DNA of 64,000 bases from Paguma larvata (GCA_030068075.1 CM057826.1:62345312-62409311), one strand, 5' to 3'; shown: positions 31,040 through 42,403, counted from the stretch's first letter. A program made the numbers and translations. Notes: generated from the sequence alone by a model not told the origin.

Positions 31040-31195
31040 CCTGAATCTTTAAATCATCCGAGTCTCTTGGCGAGCGAGCGGCGGCTGTGGCGGGAAGCTG
31101 TTAATAATAGATACAAGTGACTGTCTGGTAACGAATTGCTGAAGACGGTAATTAGCATTTTAATTTAGGCATTTTCTTCACCTCACCTCTGGAGA
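31040..31195. promoter_or_regulatory. AT-rich TAAT-containing block beside the CpG island
   Basis: Repeat-free block with TTAATAATAGATAC, GGTAATTAGCATTTTAATTTAGG and AAATCATCC near a CGAGCGAGCGGCGGC stretch. Multiple TAAT cores are homeodomain-type sites. The position directly upstream of the island suggests an enhancer or promoter-proximal element. Inference from composition only. Confidence 0.35.
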
Positions 31196-31199
31196 CCTG

Positions 31200-31630
31200 G
31201 GTTCGAATCAAAAATTGGGGTCACCGGTGGAGGCTCGCCGGTGTTCTCCCCCTAAGCCCCCATGGGTATTCATCTTTGTCACGCAGGTCGCCACAGCCCA
31301 GGGCCGATCGTGGCCTGCGGGGGGCACTGTCTGTCCAGGCTGCAGAGCGGCGCGCCGGCGAGCACGGGCTTACAGGGGGAGGGCGGGAGGGGCTGCTGGC
31401 GCTGGGAAGGGGGCGGGCGGCGCAGGCGCCCCCTAGGGGCGCCCGGCGGGGCCGGGGCGGGAGGGGAGGAAGGCCCCGGGAGAGGAAGGACACGGAGCGG
31501 TCTGGGGAGTGCAGGGAGCCGGCTTCAGGGAGGGGCTGAGCCGGGCGGGAGGAGGGCTGCGTGGGTCCCCGCTGTGCCCGGCCCAGTCCAGCGCTGTCGC
31601 TCTTTCCCTTTCACGAGCACTAATTTTCTT
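31200..31630. promoter_or_regulatory. CpG island, candidate promoter
   Basis: The only dense CpG cluster in the window. By hand I count about 34 CpG between 31261 and 31620. It holds GC boxes (GGGGGCGGG near 31409, GGGGCGGG near 31454), a CTCF-like site and no repeat signature. Open frames across it (31262-31906 plus, 214 codons) are the chance frames expected in CpG-rich DNA. There is no TATA box, as is normal for such promoters. A first exon of an unknown transcript, on either strand, could lie here. Confidence 0.6.
31426..31439 (-). promoter_or_regulatory. CTCF-like binding motif
   Basis: On the minus strand the bases read CCCCTAGGGGGCGC, matching the CTCF core CC[A/C]C[C/T]AG[G/A]GGGC[G/A][C/G] at every position. 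It lies in the CpG island. Confidence 0.55.
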
Positions 31631-32329
31631 GATTTTTCTGCAAGCCCCAGCAGCCTATGTGATGACTGGAGTGTTAGGAATAAACGACTTAACGGACTTG
31701 CCTTTTTTCTTCCTTTCGTTCACAAAACACGATTCGAAAGCAACAATAACAGGGAAAGTTCTCTCTTTTCTCAGTGGCTACGAGTTGAGGACAATGCTTT
31801 GGGGTCCAGAGACAGCCGGGCTCATCCGTGTTTATCGTGTGTAAGGGGCGGGAATACACCCCGCGCCCCCTTTCCCAGATCCCCGCTCCTTGTGTGGGGA
31901 GAGTAGGCTGATGGGGGCGGCTCCTTCTGGGAGCCATCCCATTTATCTAGTACTGACTCCCAGTCCCACTTCCGGCATGGCATTCGGGGTTGCTCAAAGA
32001 TAGCCACACACATTGAAAAATGACCTACATTTTTCCCTTCGTGCGAAAGCATCTTTGATGTATGAGGCAGCAACTCCAGACTCCCAGGGCTTTGGGGCCA
32101 GCCAGAGACTTGAGGTGGCATCAAGAAGGTGAACAGGTCTGGATGTGGAGGGTCATTGTTTTGGGTGCTGGAGGCCCATGGGGGATGGCTGGCTTGGAAT
32201 GCTCTAAGAGATGATCAAATCCCATGATCCTCTCAGGCCCAGTGTTTCTGGCTTGTGTGAGATAGGGGGACAGTAACTAGAGAAACTCCGTTCTTCTGTC
32301 TCCTCTCTGATACCATCCTTCACCTAGGA
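31631..32329. other. Unique sequence downstream of the island
   Basis: No recognised gene or repeat. Confidence 0.4.
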
Positions 32330-32945
32330 ATCTTTGGGTTGCAAATGGTGGAGGAAGAAAACTCAAACTGGCTTCAACAAAAATAGCCATGTATTTGTTC
32401 CTGGAAGTGAAGTCAAGTAGTAGGTTAGGTTTCAGGTAATGCTCGATCCAGCTGAATTACATCTCCCTAGAACTTGATTTCTTTCCGCTTTCTTCATTTC
32501 TCTTTTCCATTGCTTCATTTCAAGACTAGGCCCCCTCAGAATCATAACTTGGTTGCCAGAAGCTCGTTGGACTCCACATTTCTTTGTTCTTTCCAGTGAG
32601 AAAGAGAGGAACTAGCTGGATTCTTTTGGGATTCAGTGTCTCTCACTGGCCTGAATTAGATCATATGCGTATTCTTTTTTTTTTTTTTTAATGTTTTGAT
32701 ATTTGAGAGAGAGAGAGAGGGAGAGAGGCAGCAGGGGAGGAGCAGAGAGAGATGGAGACAGAATCCAAAGCATGCTCAGGGCTCGAAGCTGTCAGCACAG
32801 AGCCCAATGAGGGCTCAAACTCGCGAGTGGTGAGATCATGACCTGAACCGAAGTTGGACGCTCAACCCACTGAGCCGCCGGGGCGCCCCAGTCATAGGCC
32901 TATTCTTGAAACAACAACTGTGGCCATGGGATGGGCCGTAAGATT
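32330..32945 (+). mobile_element. Ancient interspersed repeat, family B, split by a SINE
   Basis: GGTTGCAAATGGTGG near 32337, CTCAAACTGGCTTCAACAA near 32362, and, on the far side of the SINE, GAAACAACAACTGTGGCCAT near 32908 are consecutive parts of one old repeat type, also seen at 36915 and 37515. Name not recalled. Confidence 0.5.
32677..32891 (-). mobile_element. CAN-SINE, antisense
   Basis: T run, GAGAGAGAGAGAGGGAGAGA middle, ACTCGCGAGTGGTGAGATCA near 32820, ending GCCGGGGCGCCCC. Duplications TCATATGCGTATTCTT (32661-32676) and TCATAGGCCTATTCTT (32892-32907). Confidence 0.93.
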
Positions 32946-33059
32946 GTTTTGAGCCAGTCCGCGCCCATCTCCAGAGCTGGTAGTGGAATCTGTCCTACTC
33001 AAATTGAACAAGGCGGCTCCGAACAGGATGAATCCTCCCAAAGGAAAGTGGACTTGAAA

Positions 33060-33580
33060 GCAATGACCAACCTTAACCCACTCCATCCTATTTGTAACTA
33101 CTCTCTTCCCGTAATGGAATTATACAACCACACCCTCTGCCACATGGCGGTAGCTGTTGTTGTTGTTGTTCTTTTACTATTTAGTTAACACAGAGGCTTA
33201 GATTTTTGGGCTGCCATGTGACTTCGCAGCAGCTCCCACTCTGTGGGCTAGGGACACTTCCCCACCCCACTGATATTGGACTTGTTAAATGACTCACCTT
33301 GGCCAATGTAATGTTAGGGGATTTCATGTGAACAAAGGCTTTAAATCTGTGTGGTTTACATTGGCCTCTTGCACTTCTTCCCTCTACCATGAGAAAGGCA
33401 TGCCCTGGATAGCCACGGGTCCTAGAACGCAAGACACATGCAGCAGAGCTGAACCCACCCTGTGGCCTGAAGCAGAACCGCCCAGCCAACTTTCAGACAA
33501 GAAAAATACTTGTGGTTATAAGCAACTGAGATTTTAGGGTTGTTTGTTATACAGCATCATTACAGTAATAGCTGACTAAT
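33060..33580 (+). mobile_element. MLT1/MaLR-like LTR relic
   Basis: GGCTGCCATGTGACTTCGCA near 33209, GGCCTCTTGCACTTCTTCC near 33363, TGAGAAAGGCATGCCCTGG near 33389, ACTGAGATTTTAGGGTTGTT near 33526 and a GCTGACTAATGTC end follow a known 3' LTR type. The same type is at 52860-53210. Contains a (GTT)n near 33158. Confidence 0.6.
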
Positions 33581-33589
33581 GTCAATACA

Positions 33590-34180
33590 CAGAGGTTGCT
33601 AGGTTAGTTAGAGCTTTGGGGGGAATATCAGAAAGAAAATTAGAGGACTCCCCCAGCAAAGCCCGCTTTGCTCTCTGGAATCTAGAAGGGGGTCTGGTCT
33701 TCCCTCTGTCAGGATGTCTCATGCCTTTTCTTGCCAGGGGGCTTGGGAGAAAGAGGCTTCTTTTGGGGGGCAGATGCCAGAACATGGCCTAATAGAGCAA
33801 TAAGACCCCAGCCCAGCCCACCCTAGCTACGAGCTCTGCTACCTGCTTCCCTGATGATGGGTGAAGGCAGAGCCAGGAGACAGAGAGGCCCTGGGGAGCA
33901 TGTCCTCACAGGAAGCCCAGGGCAACCTCTGGTCGGGGCTAGTTTGGGCCCCAACATGGCCTCTCAGCTCTTAGTCACTGCATGCAGTTGGCGTATTCCT
34001 AGGAGACAACATTTGGATTAAAGTTTTATAATTTAATCTCCACTGAAATGCCTTTTAGAGAATCTAGTTGGAGAGTGAAGAAGAGAGGAAGCCTCGCAAG
34101 AGTCAGTATTGACTCTCAGTTTGATTTCCTAACGGTGGGCTCGCCTACGTTACAGCAGCTATGTGCACTGAGTGACAGGT
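33590..34180. other. Unique sequence
   Basis: AT-rich 34015-34075 (AAAGTTTTATAATTTAATCTCC) could be a conserved block. No gene recognised. Confidence 0.35.
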
Positions 34181-34189
34181 TAGGAAGCA

Positions 34190-34320
34190 CTGTCACATTT
34201 GTCTCAAAACCCCTATGAATTTGAGTGGAAGGAGGAGGGTTATCCCACAGCGCTGATGACGAAAGCTGGGCTCAGAGAAGGTAAGAGCCTTGCCCATGTG
34301 AACAGTGGTGAGTCCCATTC
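34190..34320 (-). repeat. Possible MIR, antisense
   Basis: AAAACCCCTATGAATTTG near 34205, TGGGCTCAGAGAAGGTAAG near 34267 and CTTGCCCATGTGAACAGTGG near 34289 parallel the antisense MIR. Confidence 0.5.
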
Positions 34321-34720
34321 TCCTTTCGGCTATGGTCACGTGGTCCTCTGCAGCCCATCCGGTGGCTTTGTTGGGGTCAGGTTGTCAGGTGTCTTCAGTG
34401 CCCTCCCTAGTTTTGAGGCAAGGTGGGTTTGGAGAAAAGAGTCATTGCCTTAAACCTTGGCATTGGCTGGGGTGGCGCAGGTATCAGCAGTCCCACCTGG
34501 AGTCCAGGAATGGCCAGCCTGGAGGGTCTTCTATGGCCCCGTAGGTCCAGGCCTCTGTTGCTGTTGGAGAACGAACTTCGGTTCTGGACAGGTATGCAGA
34601 TCCGGACTCTATCGCTTGGGCGAGTGACGTTGCCCCTGCAATCGTTGGTTTCCCAGAACGTGTGCTCCACAGTAACCATTGCACACATAGGAGTTGCTAC
34701 ATTCGTCATGTTTAGAATTG
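34321..34720. other. Unique sequence
   Basis: No recognised feature. Confidence 0.4.
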
Positions 34721-34721
34721 C

Positions 34722-34935
34722 TGAGATGGTGGTGTGGTTAAGAGCTTGAGTTCTGGATTCAGATTCCCTGGGTTAAAATCCTGGAACTACCTCTTACTAG
34801 GTGGGAATTTTCAAAAAATTTATATAACCTCTCAGAGCCTTAGTTTCTTCATCTGTGAGATGGGGATCGTAGTAACAATTCCCTCTGGGTTCTGGGGGAC
34901 TCAGTCTACTAACTCGTAAGTCTAAGTACTCAGTC
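34722..34935 (+). repeat. MIR
   Basis: TGGTTAAGAGCTTGAGTTCT near 34735, then CCTGGGTTAAAATCCTGG near 34767 and CTTCATCTGTGAGATGGGGA near 34847 give the complete MIR core. Confidence 0.8.
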
Positions 34936-35560
34936 TAAGCGCCGAGTCTGATGTCCATAAAGGAAGTGTTCCATATATGTGGACTGTCATACCTCATCTG
35001 TGACTTTTACGATTGCGATTCCGTCAGGCATAGATGCCTGGGATGACCTTGGCATGACCCTTGGCCTCTTTTCAGCCCTTTGCTTCTCTCTCATGGCCCC
35101 CTGGGCGAGCGCTCTGACCGCCCAGATGGGAGTGGGCTGCAGGGGGTGATGGGGACGAAGCTGGAAGTGAAGGCACAGAAGGGAGTCTCGAGATGAAGCT
35201 GAGGGCGGGGGCGGGGGAGGGATGTGACCCAAAAGTCCTTCCCCAAGGGCTCCACAGCTGCTGGTCAATACTTCATCGACTTCCACAATCGCTTCATATC
35301 TCCACATCTCTAACTTTAAGCAGGGGTCTTTGCTGCACAGCAAGGCGTTCCTATGGCAACCTCCTGGGGACACAAAACAGCCATTCTTCCCAGAAGGGAC
35401 TGCCTTCTACCTCTGTCTCCTAGATAAGCCACGGCAGTGGTGGCCCGCGGAGACTTCCGCATCCTGGGCCGAAGACCGCAGTCTGGCCTGCAGCACCTTT
35501 GCTGACTCACCTTGTCCTAGGGCTTTGCTCTGGAAGTTGCAGCTGGCCAGGAGTTGGTTC
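34936..35560. other. Unique sequence
   Basis: No recognised gene or repeat. Confidence 0.4.
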
Positions 35561-35561
35561 G

Positions 35562-36140
35562 TTTCAGTGTATATTTATTGAGGGCCTACGATGTCCAGCA
35601 ACGTACCAAATGCTGGCTGGGGGACCCAGCGAGGTAGAAGACAGACAGAACCTGCCTTCAGGAACTAGAATTCTAGCTGGCTTCTGTTCAAGGAAAGGGG
35701 AAAGGAACAAGGCAATTACAGTCAGTGCTAAGCCCTGTGAAGGGAACGTGGCAGAGGGAGACTGAGGGGGTCAGGGAGGCCTCTCTGGAGATGCCAGATT
35801 CCATCTATGCTGAGCCTTGAATGTAGTCACACAATACCGAGGGGGAGAGGGGTGCGTCTAATGGGAGGAGACAGAGAGTGCAAAAGTCCTGAGGCAGGAG
35901 TGAGCCTGAGTGTTTGTTTTAAGAACAGGCAGAGGCTGGAGGGTCTGGAGTGTTGGCAGGCAAAGCGGGCTGGGGGTTCCATCAAGGAGGGCTTCGTGGG
36001 CTGGCATCAGGGGTCAGGATTATATTTTAACTATAACGCGCAGCCATTTGGGCGGAGTTTAAGCAGGGTAGAACCATGGTCTGGTACAAAGTTTAAAAAG
36101 ATTTTTTGGATTACTCTGGGGCAACTTGGGTTCCTTACCT
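35562..36140 (-). mobile_element. L2, antisense, long copy
   Basis: ATATTTATTGAGGGCCTACG near 35571, GGCCTCTCTGGAGATGCC near 35779, CAAAAGTCCTGAGGCAGGAG near 35881 and GATTACTCTGGGGCAACTTG near 36110 are the antisense L2 order. Confidence 0.75.
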
Positions 36141-36914
36141 TCCAGGGTCCCCCTGCCTGGGAAGCCTCACAATTACTGAGTAAAGTGTGTTTGTCTGCCA
36201 AATATAACTACTTCCTGGAGCTTCCTGGAGCTGGTCTTCCTTATACACTGGGAGGCCCAGAGCTGTCTTCCCGAAACATAGGGGTCTTCTCCTCACCCAA
36301 TGTCACCACCATTACCACCAGCCTCCTCTGCATGACTTTATATTTGTGATCACTGACAGCAAAGCCCCTACCCCCAGGCCCAGTCAATCAAATCTACCCC
36401 ACCCCCTAAAGCCACTGAGATTTATCCCTGATGAATGGGCAGCCCCAGATCCATGAATCCGTCAGCCAGCCCAGGCCTGAGCGCTCAATCTCTCATAACT
36501 CTGTGTTAAGGATGTGGAGTGACATCTGAGACAGCTGGATAAAGGATGAAATAAGGAGTCTGATAAGTGGGATTGATGGCTGTCCTTGCCTAGATGGGGC
36601 TGGGGGAAGGGCCGAAGAGGACCCAGGATGAGTTATTACCTTTCCCAGGGCATCTGGGGCTCAGGCTCGCTCCAGTCTGCATGGTAGACAGGCTTCCATC
36701 GATCCCTGGTCCCTTCAGGAATCTCAGTTCCAGGGCCCCAGAGAGGTCTGTACATTCTGGTCATTTGAGAATTTGAGAGAAACAAAATACTTTGCTGGAG
36801 GCTACACGGTGTAAACTGGGAAGAGGCAGTAGATGCTGAATAGGCCTCTGGGAGGGGGGAAGGCAGGAAATGAGAGTACTACCTGGAGTCTCATTGAGGT
36901 AGAAAGGATTCTGT
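36141..36914. other. Unique sequence
   Basis: No recognised feature apart from a duplicated CTTCCTGGAG near 36211. Confidence 0.4.
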
Positions 36915-37320
36915 TTTTACACATGACAGAAAACTGTACCAATCTGGCATACGCCCAAAAGGACTGCATTGGCTCACCCAGCTGAAGCGGTCAGAGATTG
37001 TTCCTTCTCCAGGCAAGGCTCAATTCAGGGCTCCAACAATGTGACCTGTCCTTCCATATTTTGGATCGGCCTTGGAACAGATTCCATTCTTAGCAAGCAG
37101 GCTCTCTCCTCATTGTTCCAAAATGGCTGCCAGAAGCTTCTAAGGCCACCTGCTTCCTTATTCAAATCCAGGGGGAAAGATTTCTAGAGTTGAATCTCAG
37201 AGGTCTTGATCATGCTGACATAGGTCATGTGCTCCTTTATTAATCTACCTGTCACTGTGCAATGGGAAATGCTGATTGGCTAAGCTAACCTGGGCTCACC
37301 TCAGAGCTGCCTGTGGGGTC
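36915..37320 (+). mobile_element. Ancient interspersed repeat, family B
   Basis: AAGGCTCAATTCAGGGCTCC near 37015, CCAAAATGGCTGCCAGAAGC near 37118, CTGATTGGCTAAGC near 37271. Same type as 32330-32945. Confidence 0.45.
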
Positions 37321-37514
37321 GTTTCTTCCCAAATGTATGGCCAGTAAGTTGGGGAAGGGGGAGGGGAGGAAACAGCTGGTGCAGAAGCAACAAACACAGG
37401 CCACACCACCACTCGATGGAATTTCTTACCATTCCTCGATCCATACCCTCACCTCTCCCTGACCGCTGATCCAAAACCATTCGCGGAGGCCCCAGCTCTA
37501 TCCCATAGGCACCT

Positions 37515-37905
37515 CTTTCTATCAGTCAGGACTCGTTGGTTGCAAGGGACAGAAATCCACTTTCAATTGGCATGAGCCAAAAAGGAACCGTCCCACATAA
37601 TTGTGAACTCCGGAGACGGTGCTGCTGGCATTAGGCCCAGGTGGTCCCAGGGACTCTGTCACCATCAGTGTTTGACTTCTCTCCATCTCTCAGCTCTGCT
37701 CTGGTTCGTGCAACTTTATTTTTAGGAAGTTTGCCCCAACGACTGCAAGGGTGGCCTCAGCAGTTCGGGCCCTCCTCCTTCTGGTTTGCCCAAGTTCCGG
37801 CCTAAGTCCCAGAGTGATTTCATTGGCCCATCCCTGACCAATCACTGAAGTGGGGTGGTGGTGGCACAAATTGAGTGGCCAGCCCAGATCCTCGGAGCCG
37901 GGAGG
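37515..37905 (+). mobile_element. Ancient interspersed repeat, family B
   Basis: AGTCAGGACTCGTTGGTTGC near 37523, GACTTCTCTCCATCTCTCAG near 37674, GCCCATCCCTGACCAATCAC near 37826. Confidence 0.5.
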
Positions 37906-38489
37906 AATCCCATCTGACCTGCAGGGACTGATGGAAACTCCTAATGCTTCTCCAGAAAAGAAGGTCTGGAAGCTGGGCAGACAAGACAGCAGGTGTACAG
38001 TTCTCTTGCGGTGACTGGGTGGCTCTGCGTTGTTCTCCAGAAACCCCATCCCCTCGGTGTGTACAAGTCGGGGGAGGAGGGGATGAAAATCATGTCCTCT
38101 TCCCTTCTGCGGTTAGTAGGTGCTTAGTAAACCGTGCAGAACAAAAACAGAATGCAGCTTAAAGTTTGATGCCGAAATCACAGCTACTGTGGATGGAGCA
38201 CCTACCTACTGGAGGGCTTCACAAATCTCATTTTCAAGAATAACATCTTGAGAAGCCCCTGCTGGCCACCCCCATGTCACCTCTTGTACCCCGAGCTCTA
38301 GTCCACTGGCCTCATAGCTCTGCTTTCTTCCTAGTACCCTAGGTTTGCCGCTTCGGTCACTCAGCTGATAGCTCACATACCACCCCAGGATGCATCAGAA
38401 TTAAGGGAGGGGTTGTTGAATCCAGGTTACAGGGGCCTGAGAATCTGCATTCCTAACTTCTCAGGGATGCCGACGCTAATGGCCCAGCA
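37906..38489. other. Unique sequence
   Basis: No recognised gene. Confidence 0.4.
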
Positions 38490-38770
38490 CCTTAGTGAGG
38501 CTTGCTTTGACTCCTCCATTTAAAGCTGCCAGCTGCCCTCACCCTGTCTTTCTCCATAACAACCCTCTGCTTAGCTTTCTTAGTTTTCCATTACCCTTCT
38601 CTGTAATTATCTTTTGGGTCTGGTTTGTTTGCTTGTCTACCTCCACCATGACAGACACACCTCCATAAAGGCAGGGACATGTTCCCCATCTCCTGAGTAC
38701 CGCTGCATTGTGAATAGTGCCTGGCACATAGTAGAAGTTCAATTAATATGTGTTGGATCAGTGAATGACG
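38490..38770 (+). mobile_element. L2 3' end
   Basis: CATAAAGGCAGGGACATGTTC near 38664, ATAGTGCCTGGCACATAGTA near 38715, TTGGATCAGTGAATGA end. Clear L2. Confidence 0.85.
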
Positions 38771-39031
38771 AGAGTTGCCCACACCGTGGTCTCCAGGGCT
38801 CCCCTCGTGCTTCGGAGAAAGGTCTCAGGAAATCTGCCCGAATTCAGCATGATGTGGGGAGCCTCTGTGGTGATAAAAATTCCAGAGCTGAATGAACGTT
38901 CCCTGCCCTCAGGCACGCGCCCTGCTAACGAGCCAAAAGAGGCTATTTTCAAGCAGCTGAATGTTGCCTTTTCACCAATCTGTAATTGTGCTTCTGACAC
39001 TTCCTTAGACAACGTGGAAGATGTAGGCAGA
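38771..39031. other. Unique sequence
   Basis: Repeat-free; 38940-39030 (GCTATTTTCAAGCAGCTGAA and CTGTAATTGTGC) could be conserved. Confidence 0.3.
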
Positions 39032-39058
39032 ATTATTATTATTGTTGTTGTTGTTGTC
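39032..39058 (+). repeat. (ATT)n(GTT)n microsatellite
   Basis: ATTATTATTATT followed by GTTGTTGTTGTTGTC. Confidence 0.85.
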
Positions 39059-40149
39059 TAATATTTATTACACACATTGCGTAGGATGAGCCATTTCACT
39101 CCTGAGTTCTAATCAGCGTCTCATTCCCTGAAGACAGTCTTGCGAGCAGCCCGGAAAACCCGCAGTAAGCTGGAGACTCCCAGCACGTCTGTTGGGAGCC
39201 TGAGATTCAGGGGGGTTTCCTGGCCCTGTCGGGGCAGCGGAGAGCCCTGGAGGCCTGGGAACGCAGAGGAGGCTGAGAGCACCCGCGGGCTGTTTGAAAA
39301 GCTCTCCTCAAATCGTACAATGCGGAGGGACTGAACTTTAAAAAGAGCATTTCCGCAAGTAAATGGTTTCTGCCCTCTCGCTGCTTTACAAATGCCCCTG
39401 CCCTAATGTCTTCTGCAAAGCCCAGCAGCGAGTCCCACACACAGATCTGGGACGGAGGCAGGACCCCAGACTGTCCTGCAAAGCTAGGCCATCAGTGTGT
39501 GCCCTTCGAAGCAGGGGGCGGCAGAGTGGGGGACTGATGGGTGAAGGCACAGAACAGGAACTTGCAGCCACCACAGCATGCCCTCCCACAAGTTAGGGGT
39601 GGCTGCCCGCCCCCACTCCCTAGTCAGCCCTCACTCCCCAGCCCCCTCCAGGAGCGATGGGAGGGTGGGGGTGAGGGTGGCCTGGGCCCTGGGGGAGCTT
39701 CCACAGCAGACACACATTTCCTGCCTAATGGGAGGCGGTTGGGTTGGTAATGAGCATTCCTGCTAATTTGGAGGAATGATTTAGCACCAGGAGGAGCTCG
39801 GGAAAACATCTGAATAGAGAGAGCAGGCAGATTCCCCCACAAGGCAGCAACTCCGAGCACCCTTCTCCTGCTTGAGCGTTTGGTTCTGGCTACACAGGGA
39901 GGGACTGAGAACGTTGGGCACGGCCTCCTTTGGAAGGAAGGCAGACACCGGCCCAGCGCTGGGAGCTGAAGAAGGGAGGGGAGCTGCCAAACACAGGTTC
40001 TCCCTGCCCCACCACAATGGGCCTGAGGTAGGCAGGCGAACCCCCAGGTCATGGCCCAGCCACCTAGCCACGGGGACACGCACCTCCGTGCCCCACTGTC
40101 TTCCTCTCCTGCAGGGATTAAACAGGACAGTGGGGGAGGGGGGCAAGTG
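39059..40149. other. Unique GC-rich sequence
   Basis: No gene recognised. Contains one CTCF-like site at 39508-39523. Confidence 0.4.
39508..39523 (+). promoter_or_regulatory. Possible CTCF motif
   Basis: GAAGCAGGGGGCGGCA has the AGNAGGGGGCG-like core of CTCF; the first two bases differ from consensus. Confidence 0.35.
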
Positions 40150-40620
40150 CTGCACGTCTTTGTTCATCCATTCGACACGTATTTATGAAACACCTACTAT
40201 GTGCCAGGTGTCATGGGCCCTGGGGGTCTGGTGAACACGTCTGCTGAGGTCCCTGCTCGTGTTCCACGTTCCCCTGGGGAAAGAAGAGGACAATAGATAG
40301 GTAAGCAACTCCATGGACAAGAGAGCCTCAGGAAGCTGCGGAGTAGAATGTAAAACCGAGAGAAGTGCTGGAGAATGCAGGGGGGGGGGGCGGCGACGGC
40401 AGAGGGGGTGGCGCTTCGCCTGCGACCTGAGCGATGATGAGAATTTGGGAAGGGAGCATAGCAGCCGGAGAGAACAGCAGGGGCAAGAGCCCTGAGGTGG
40501 GAACCCGCGTAGAACGTTGGGGGGCGGGGATCGAAGCAGAGGGAACAGGAGTGTGAGTGGCAGTGAAAGGGGTTTGCATTTCACTCAAAGGGTAGCAGGG
40601 GGCCGCTGGAGAGCTCCACA
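40150..40620 (-). mobile_element. L2, antisense
   Basis: TTCATCCATTCGACACGTAT near 40162, CACCTACTATGTGCCAGGTG near 40191, AGAGCCCTGAGGTGGGAACC near 40486 and TTTGCATTTCACTCAAAGGG near 40573. Confidence 0.8.
40379..40391 (+). repeat. Poly-G homopolymer
   Basis: A run of ten or more G inside the L2; an error-prone site in sequencing. Confidence 0.8.
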
Positions 40621-41399
40621 GGCGGAATTCCACATTCCGGTGGGCATTGTTAAAAACCACAACAACACTGGATGCTCTTTCAGAATGGAGAAAATGGGTA
40701 GGAAACTTCAGGAGGCTGTAGTGAGACAGGAGGGGGCTTGGGCCAGGGGAGCAGCCGCGGATGGAGGGAAGTGGACGGTGGGGTCTGGGATAGGCCTGGG
40801 GGCGGAGCCAGCGGCATCAGCTGGGAGACTGCACACGGGAGGGGATGAGCCGAAGACTATCCAGATCTGGAGCCTGAACCAGTCCTGGAGGCAAGGAAAC
40901 GAGTGGGAGGGAAGCAGGGTGCCTGCGTGGAGATCTGACTCAGGGGAGTGGGCCCAGGAATCCGTATTTTTAATGATCGGATACCCAGGTGATTGCGGTG
41001 GAGCTCTGAGCTCTCGAATTCCAACTCTGAAGGCTGAATTCTGTGTGGATTAAAAAAACGTAGCCTGGGGGTTCTGGTTGCTGAGTAAGGACCCAAGATA
41101 CAAAAGTTTAAGCATAGAAAACTGCTTGTCATTTCACTCATTACTACTGACTCCCCACGAAGCCAAGAAAGGACCCCCCCCCGTAGTCCCCTCCTTTAGA
41201 AAGAATGTAGGTGCCCTTTTCCCGGGGGACCTTTCTCTCCCCAAAGTTCCCTTCCCTTCTGACATTCTGAGATTTGGAAGTGGAGGGACTCTTTGAGATG
41301 CCTGCTGCCTGAGTGTGAGTGGAGGAAATGGGCAGATAAGAGGCTGACACCTTCAAACTATCAGTGATTCCATGGGTCCCATGCACGAAGTCAGTCCTA
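40621..41399. other. Unique sequence
   Basis: Frame 40517-41053 plus (178 codons) begins within L2 and has no domain I know. Confidence 0.4.
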
Positions 41400-41890
41400 C
41401 CTGGAGTTGATTCAGGAATCAAGATGGCCTCAAAGATGGCAGCCTAGCCTCACAAGGTTCATTTTCTCACACAAAACAAGTCTGGAAGTTGGCAATGTAA
41501 GGCTGCTAAGACCATGTGCGGTCTTTTGGGACCCAGGTTCCTTCTACTTGTCCATTGCCCTTCCTGGCATAGCTCCCATCTTAGGTCACCTCAAGGACCA
41601 AAATGGCTGCTGGACTTCCGGTCATCATGTCAGACTGGAAGGAGGAAAGAGCAAAGAGCCTGCATCTCATTGGCCAGAATGTTGTGCATTGACCATACCT
41701 AGCTGCAACGGAGGCTGGGAAATGCAGGTCTTTTTCCTTCTTCCTTCCTTCCTTCCTTCCTTCCTTCCTTCCTTCCTTCCTTTCTTTTTCTTTCTTTTTC
41801 TTTCTTTCTGTTAAGCCCTTTTTCTAGGATTCTGTAGTGAGACAGAAGGAGGAGTGGATGTTGGAAGGCAGTTAGCCATTTCTGCCACAG
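41400..41890 (+). mobile_element. Ancient interspersed repeat, family A, with a microsatellite inside
   Basis: AAGATGGCCTCAAAGATGGC near 41420, GGACCAAAATGGCTGCTGGA near 41595, ATCTCATTGGCCAGAATGTT near 41664, ACGGAGGCTGGGAAATGCAG near 41708. It resumes after the TTCC array with TGGAAGGCAGTTAGCCATTT near 41862. Confidence 0.5.
41736..41811 (+). repeat. (TTCC)n/(TTTC)n microsatellite
   Basis: A TTCC array continues into TTTC/TTTTTC units. Pure core, likely polymorphic. Confidence 0.95.
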
Positions 41891-41894
41891 GATA

Positions 41895-42320
41895 TTAATA
41901 GTGACCTCAAGTAAGTAATGTCAAGGCATTGCTCTGCTTAAAACTCCCTGAGCCTCCAGTCACCTGTACCCCTTCATCCTGGCTGCCACAGCCCTGCTGA
42001 CTCCAGCCCCACCAGCCCCCTCCTAACTCATCACCTACTGTTCTCCTCCTCCCTGTCTGCTGGCCTCGTCAACATGTCAAACCTATTCCCACCTCGGGGA
42101 CTTTGCAGTTGCTATTCTCCCCACCTATAAATCTTTCCCCCAAGATCCTCGCACAGCCAGCTCACCTCATCATGCCGGTCTCCGCTCAGATGTCACCTCT
42201 TGAGAGATGCCTGTCTCGACTTCTTCCCCCCTCCCTCATAGTCACTCTCAACTCCACTAACCTGTTTTATTTTTTTCCAAAGCACTTGGCACAATCTGAA
42301 GCCAAGTGTTATATGTTTAT
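41895..42320 (+). mobile_element. L2 3' region
   Basis: AAAACTCCCTGAGCCTCCAG near 41940, ACTTTGCAGTTGCTATTCTC near 42101, CCGCTCAGATGTCACCTCTT near 42182, AAGCACTTGGCACAATCTGA near 42280. Confidence 0.8.
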
Positions 42321-42358
42321 ATGAAGTTCTATGTTTTGTGTTTATGCTCCTCTGCCTG

Positions 42359-42361
<3 letters not shown>

Positions 42362-42400
<39 letters not shown>
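42362..42400 (+). repeat. (AC)n microsatellite
   Basis: About nineteen AC units after TTT and before TATGCAG. Confidence 0.95.

Positions 42401-42403
<3 letters not shown>

Noticed and set aside
31262..31906. 214-codon frame over the CpG island
   Set aside because: Gly/Arg-rich translation typical of CpG islands. A competing frame is also open on the other strand.
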